Source: Anomaloglossus baeobatrachus
Lineage: Eukaryota > Chordata > Amphibia > Anura > Aromobatidae
Assembly (NCBI RefSeq): GCF_048569485.1
Contig: NC_134357.1
Span: 229,145,735 to 229,209,734 of the forward strand
DNA length: 64,000 nt
Direction of reading: 5' to 3'
The translations under genes and the position numbers were made by a program. The notes beneath the pieces are model-generated. The model was not told where the DNA came from, made no database searches, and was given only the letters and a program-made list of their open reading frames with translations. Below, one piece after another: positions 61,753 through 64,000 of this stretch; the first letter of the stretch is position 1; each line of letters begins with the position of its first letter.

Positions 61753-63434
61753 TTACAGCGGCTGCTGTCTCCAGATGGGTTTTCCCTCAAGCTTCATGGA
61801 AGTTGCTGTGGTTGGGAAAAGCAGTATCGGCCCATCTGATTCTGACTCATGGCTCATTCTGACTTGTCTTTTTAGGATCACCCAGTCTCCTGGCTGGAGA
61901 CCACGTGCTCCTAACACTGATTTAGGATCTGGAATTGGAAGATACACATATTTAACACACTATACAGGCAGTTGTATACAGCTCATACATCACTGGTCAG
62001 GATATCACACTGTATCTAAAGTATCTAAGAAATATAATCACATTGTAGGTGCTAAACCAAAAATATCTTATATAAAGATCTAATTATTAAGAAAAAGGAA
62101 AATTTGTTACATGATTTGCAGCGTTCACCATTATCTTGTGGATCGTTACATGTTTATGTTATAATCATTAAAATTCCAAACAACATACACCCATGTGACT
62201 ATAGACACAATAAGATATTCCAATACAGGAGGGGGCAGGGATTGGGGCAATAGCCCTAAACTCTCCCTACCTCGCAGCGGAGGTCGGCACCCTATAAGGC
62301 GAATTGGTGCCCCCGCTCACCGATGGCTCACCCTTCCTATCCCTACACTGCTAATGCTAATACATGCTGCTAATGTCAGTGAGGGAATATAGAAACCGTG
62401 AGATACAGGGATAAAGTGGCGTCATTATGCAATTATATATATCCAATTCCTTCCAAAAGATTAAATATTCACACTCTGTATTTACATAGCTGTTTGGTAG
62501 CTTAAATCAATATGATACAGGAAAATTGAAGGACCAAACCCTAAAAGAAATTAAATATCTCACATGTATAACATGTACCCACTGTATCAATATAATAATA
62601 ATAATACCAGGTAAAGTCATGAGGAGATCTCGTCCAATCACAGACCCTCCGCTGTCCAATTCACACTCAGGCTAATAAAATAAACGCATATTTGTCAGAC
62701 ATTTAGCTTGAAAGAAGAGCAACGCATTTCTCCCCTCTTCACAGTGGCAGACAGGGTTCATCAGGGGCATCCCCAGGTACTGTAAGATCTTTATAATGAC
62801 CTGTGCTATAGAATATGTACTTTTTACCACTTTTTAGGAACTCCATCTTTACATACCACCAGCACCATGAGTTTTTCAGCAGTAATGTTTTCCATACTGG
62901 ATATGTTTCAGAGCAGGCCTGAAAAGAAACTCACACAACACGCACAAAACTCATATAAACCTACTCATGGTAGATGTATATGACTAATCTGCAATCACCA
63001 GAGCAGTAGAGCGGATGAGGGAGGTGTTTCTACGAGGTCTTTACAGTTTTTTTCTACCTTAATAGGCACACGTCTTACTAGACTGGATGTGTCTGGCCAC
63101 CTGGGTACTGAAGCAGTGGTGCCGCCCATATCTTGTCCATCCCAACACCTTTGTCACATGGGTTACCTGGGCCATTATTGAGTAGAGCGCTCACGGCAGA
63201 GAAAGCTTACCGCCCTTTATCCACAGACCTTCCTCAGTCACTGGCTCCCTGCGTCTCACACTCCGTTCCTTGCTGAATCGCTTGTTCCTGTAAGGATTTA
63301 AGAACACAAGGAGTGACCAATGTCACGGACGACGTGACAGGAGCCACCGAGGTACTGGTACTGGTCTGCATTGGTAAAGGACTCTCAACTCTAGGCCCAT
63401 TCACTGCTTCTTTGTTGTGCACCTGTGCGAGCAT
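61753..63434 (-). pseudogene. pol: Retroviral integrase remnants
   Basis: Minus strand, in element order: LVTPCVLKSLQEQAIQQGTE (63434 frame), resembling the LK-LQ-QA lead-in of retroviral integrase; a zinc-domain-like stretch GLWIKGGKLSLP ... MAQVTHVTKVLG (about 63220-63090); and a C-terminal SH3-like piece LQPGDWVILKR ... GPILLFPTTATSMKLEGKPI (61753-61947). The spacing suits an integrase plus some foreign sequence. Gamma/epsilon-like by feel only. Multiple breaks; fossil. Confidence 0.6.
61948..63090. other. Decayed stretch within the retrovirus, possible foreign insert
   Basis: Integrase-like reading is lost here. 62590-62612 has a short (AAT)n run. On the minus strand, near 62770-62715, CCCCTGATGAACCC is followed about 22 nt later by GAGAAATGCGTTG, recalling a hammerhead-like core. 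No gene is called. Confidence 0.35.
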
Positions 63435-64000
63435 CTCCTCCGGCTGCTGCCTATATCCACATTTTGACTATCTTACCCCTTTCCGCTCTACAAACCACAG
63501 TGATCGCAAATCTTCAACTCGTTCTCCTATGGGAGTGGTTTGATTTTTATTACCTCATGTTGTGTAACCTCAGCATATCCAGTGCAGAATCAACCAGCAT
63601 CTTGGTATCTGGATCCATCTACGGAAAAACTCAAAATCTGCATTAGCAATGGGTTCATCTGAGACATGTTCAAAACCTGACAATTCTTGTTACATCAGAG
63701 CAATCATGAGATATATGTCTGTTTGCTGTATCCTCCTTACAGATAAAAATATAAAGAACACTTAATAGAAAAACCCAATCGATGAACAAATTAAAACCTT
63801 AAATAATGTGTGACTTTCCACATCATCTTTCCCCCCCTTTTTGAATCTATTATCCAAAACATAATTAGATTCAAAAAGTGTGTGGCCCCAGAGCTCTACA
63901 TTTAGGCATAAAAGTCACATTGTATAGATTGTACCTAATCGGTAACACCAGAAATATTGTTTTTATCTGTAACTTAATAATGGAAAACCCTTTCAATGGC
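63435..64000. other. Right-edge sequence, unassigned
   Basis: AT-rich. If the retrovirus is continuous this would be RNase H or upstream pol on the minus strand, but I cannot recognise it. No other feature. Confidence 0.3.

Larger units (their letters stand above)
60442..64000 (-). mobile_element. Endogenous retrovirus, 3' part, running off the right edge
   Basis: Minus strand. A 513-bp LTR (60442-60954; TGTTGAGGAGAGCC ... TTCACCTTAACA) is preceded by a polypurine tract (TTTAGGGGGGAC). It contains a TATA-like TTATATC and a poly(A) signal AATAAA (near 60590). Upstream lie scattered integrase remnants. Only about 0.8 kb separates the integrase end from the LTR, and no env is recognised there. 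It is inserted in the LTR at 59817. Old and heavily decayed; only one LTR is in view. Confidence 0.7.

Overview
The window looks like intergenic DNA from a large, repeat-rich vertebrate genome, most likely an anuran amphibian. The organism call is an inference. It rests on the mix of elements: many related Ty3/Gypsy LTRs opening TGTGGCGCCCTGG, a Neptune-like Penelope element with a GIY-YIG endonuclease, Tc1-like transposons, Helitrons with long pyrimidine arrays, hAT and TTAA-target elements, and GA/TC arrays of kilobase size. I recognise no host protein-coding gene, tRNA gene or rRNA gene. The only host-like signal is a CpG-rich, promoter-like stretch at 1-389.

Layout. 1-3340 is GC-rich with a large minisatellite. 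3361-5175 is an inverted-repeat element split by a hAT element with a perfect 8-bp target duplication. 5176-6991 is a composite repeat (tRNA-like module, GA array, unique block) that recurs at 25370-30430. 6996-12000 holds two solo Gypsy LTRs and two palindromic elements. 12720-17400 holds a LINE 3' end, a shrunken Tc1 element and a small hAT MITE. 17410-19171 and 28666-30072 are two Helitrons of one family; the empty site of the second is preserved at 6526/6527. 20351-22711 is a Tc1 element carrying a nested TTAA-flanked element. 23370-24990 is a long inverted repeat around a 63-bp tandem array. 25370-28451 is the GA macro-array.

From 30431 to the end the window is almost wholly retroelements. 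They are an LTR fragment, a Tc1 3' end and a TA repeat; two opposed Gypsy copies (31453-38220); a near-complete Penelope-like element (38735-44390); a fairly complete minus-strand Gypsy element (44391-51237); a duplicated Penelope-tail/LTR junction (51238 on); a young pol-less LTR element (51934-57058); a shortened Gypsy copy (57522-59816); an LTR fragment; and the 3' part of a minus-strand endogenous retrovirus running off the right edge.

The most notable feature is the pol-less LTR element at 51934-57058. Its two 1150-bp LTRs look identical, it has a clean GCAG target duplication, and its only long reading frame (620 codons, 53696-55558, minus) ends in a cold-shock-like domain. A neighbouring Gypsy-type element (32509-35216) shares its primer-binding site and encodes a protein related to its N-terminus, so an accessory protein family may belong to this LTR lineage.
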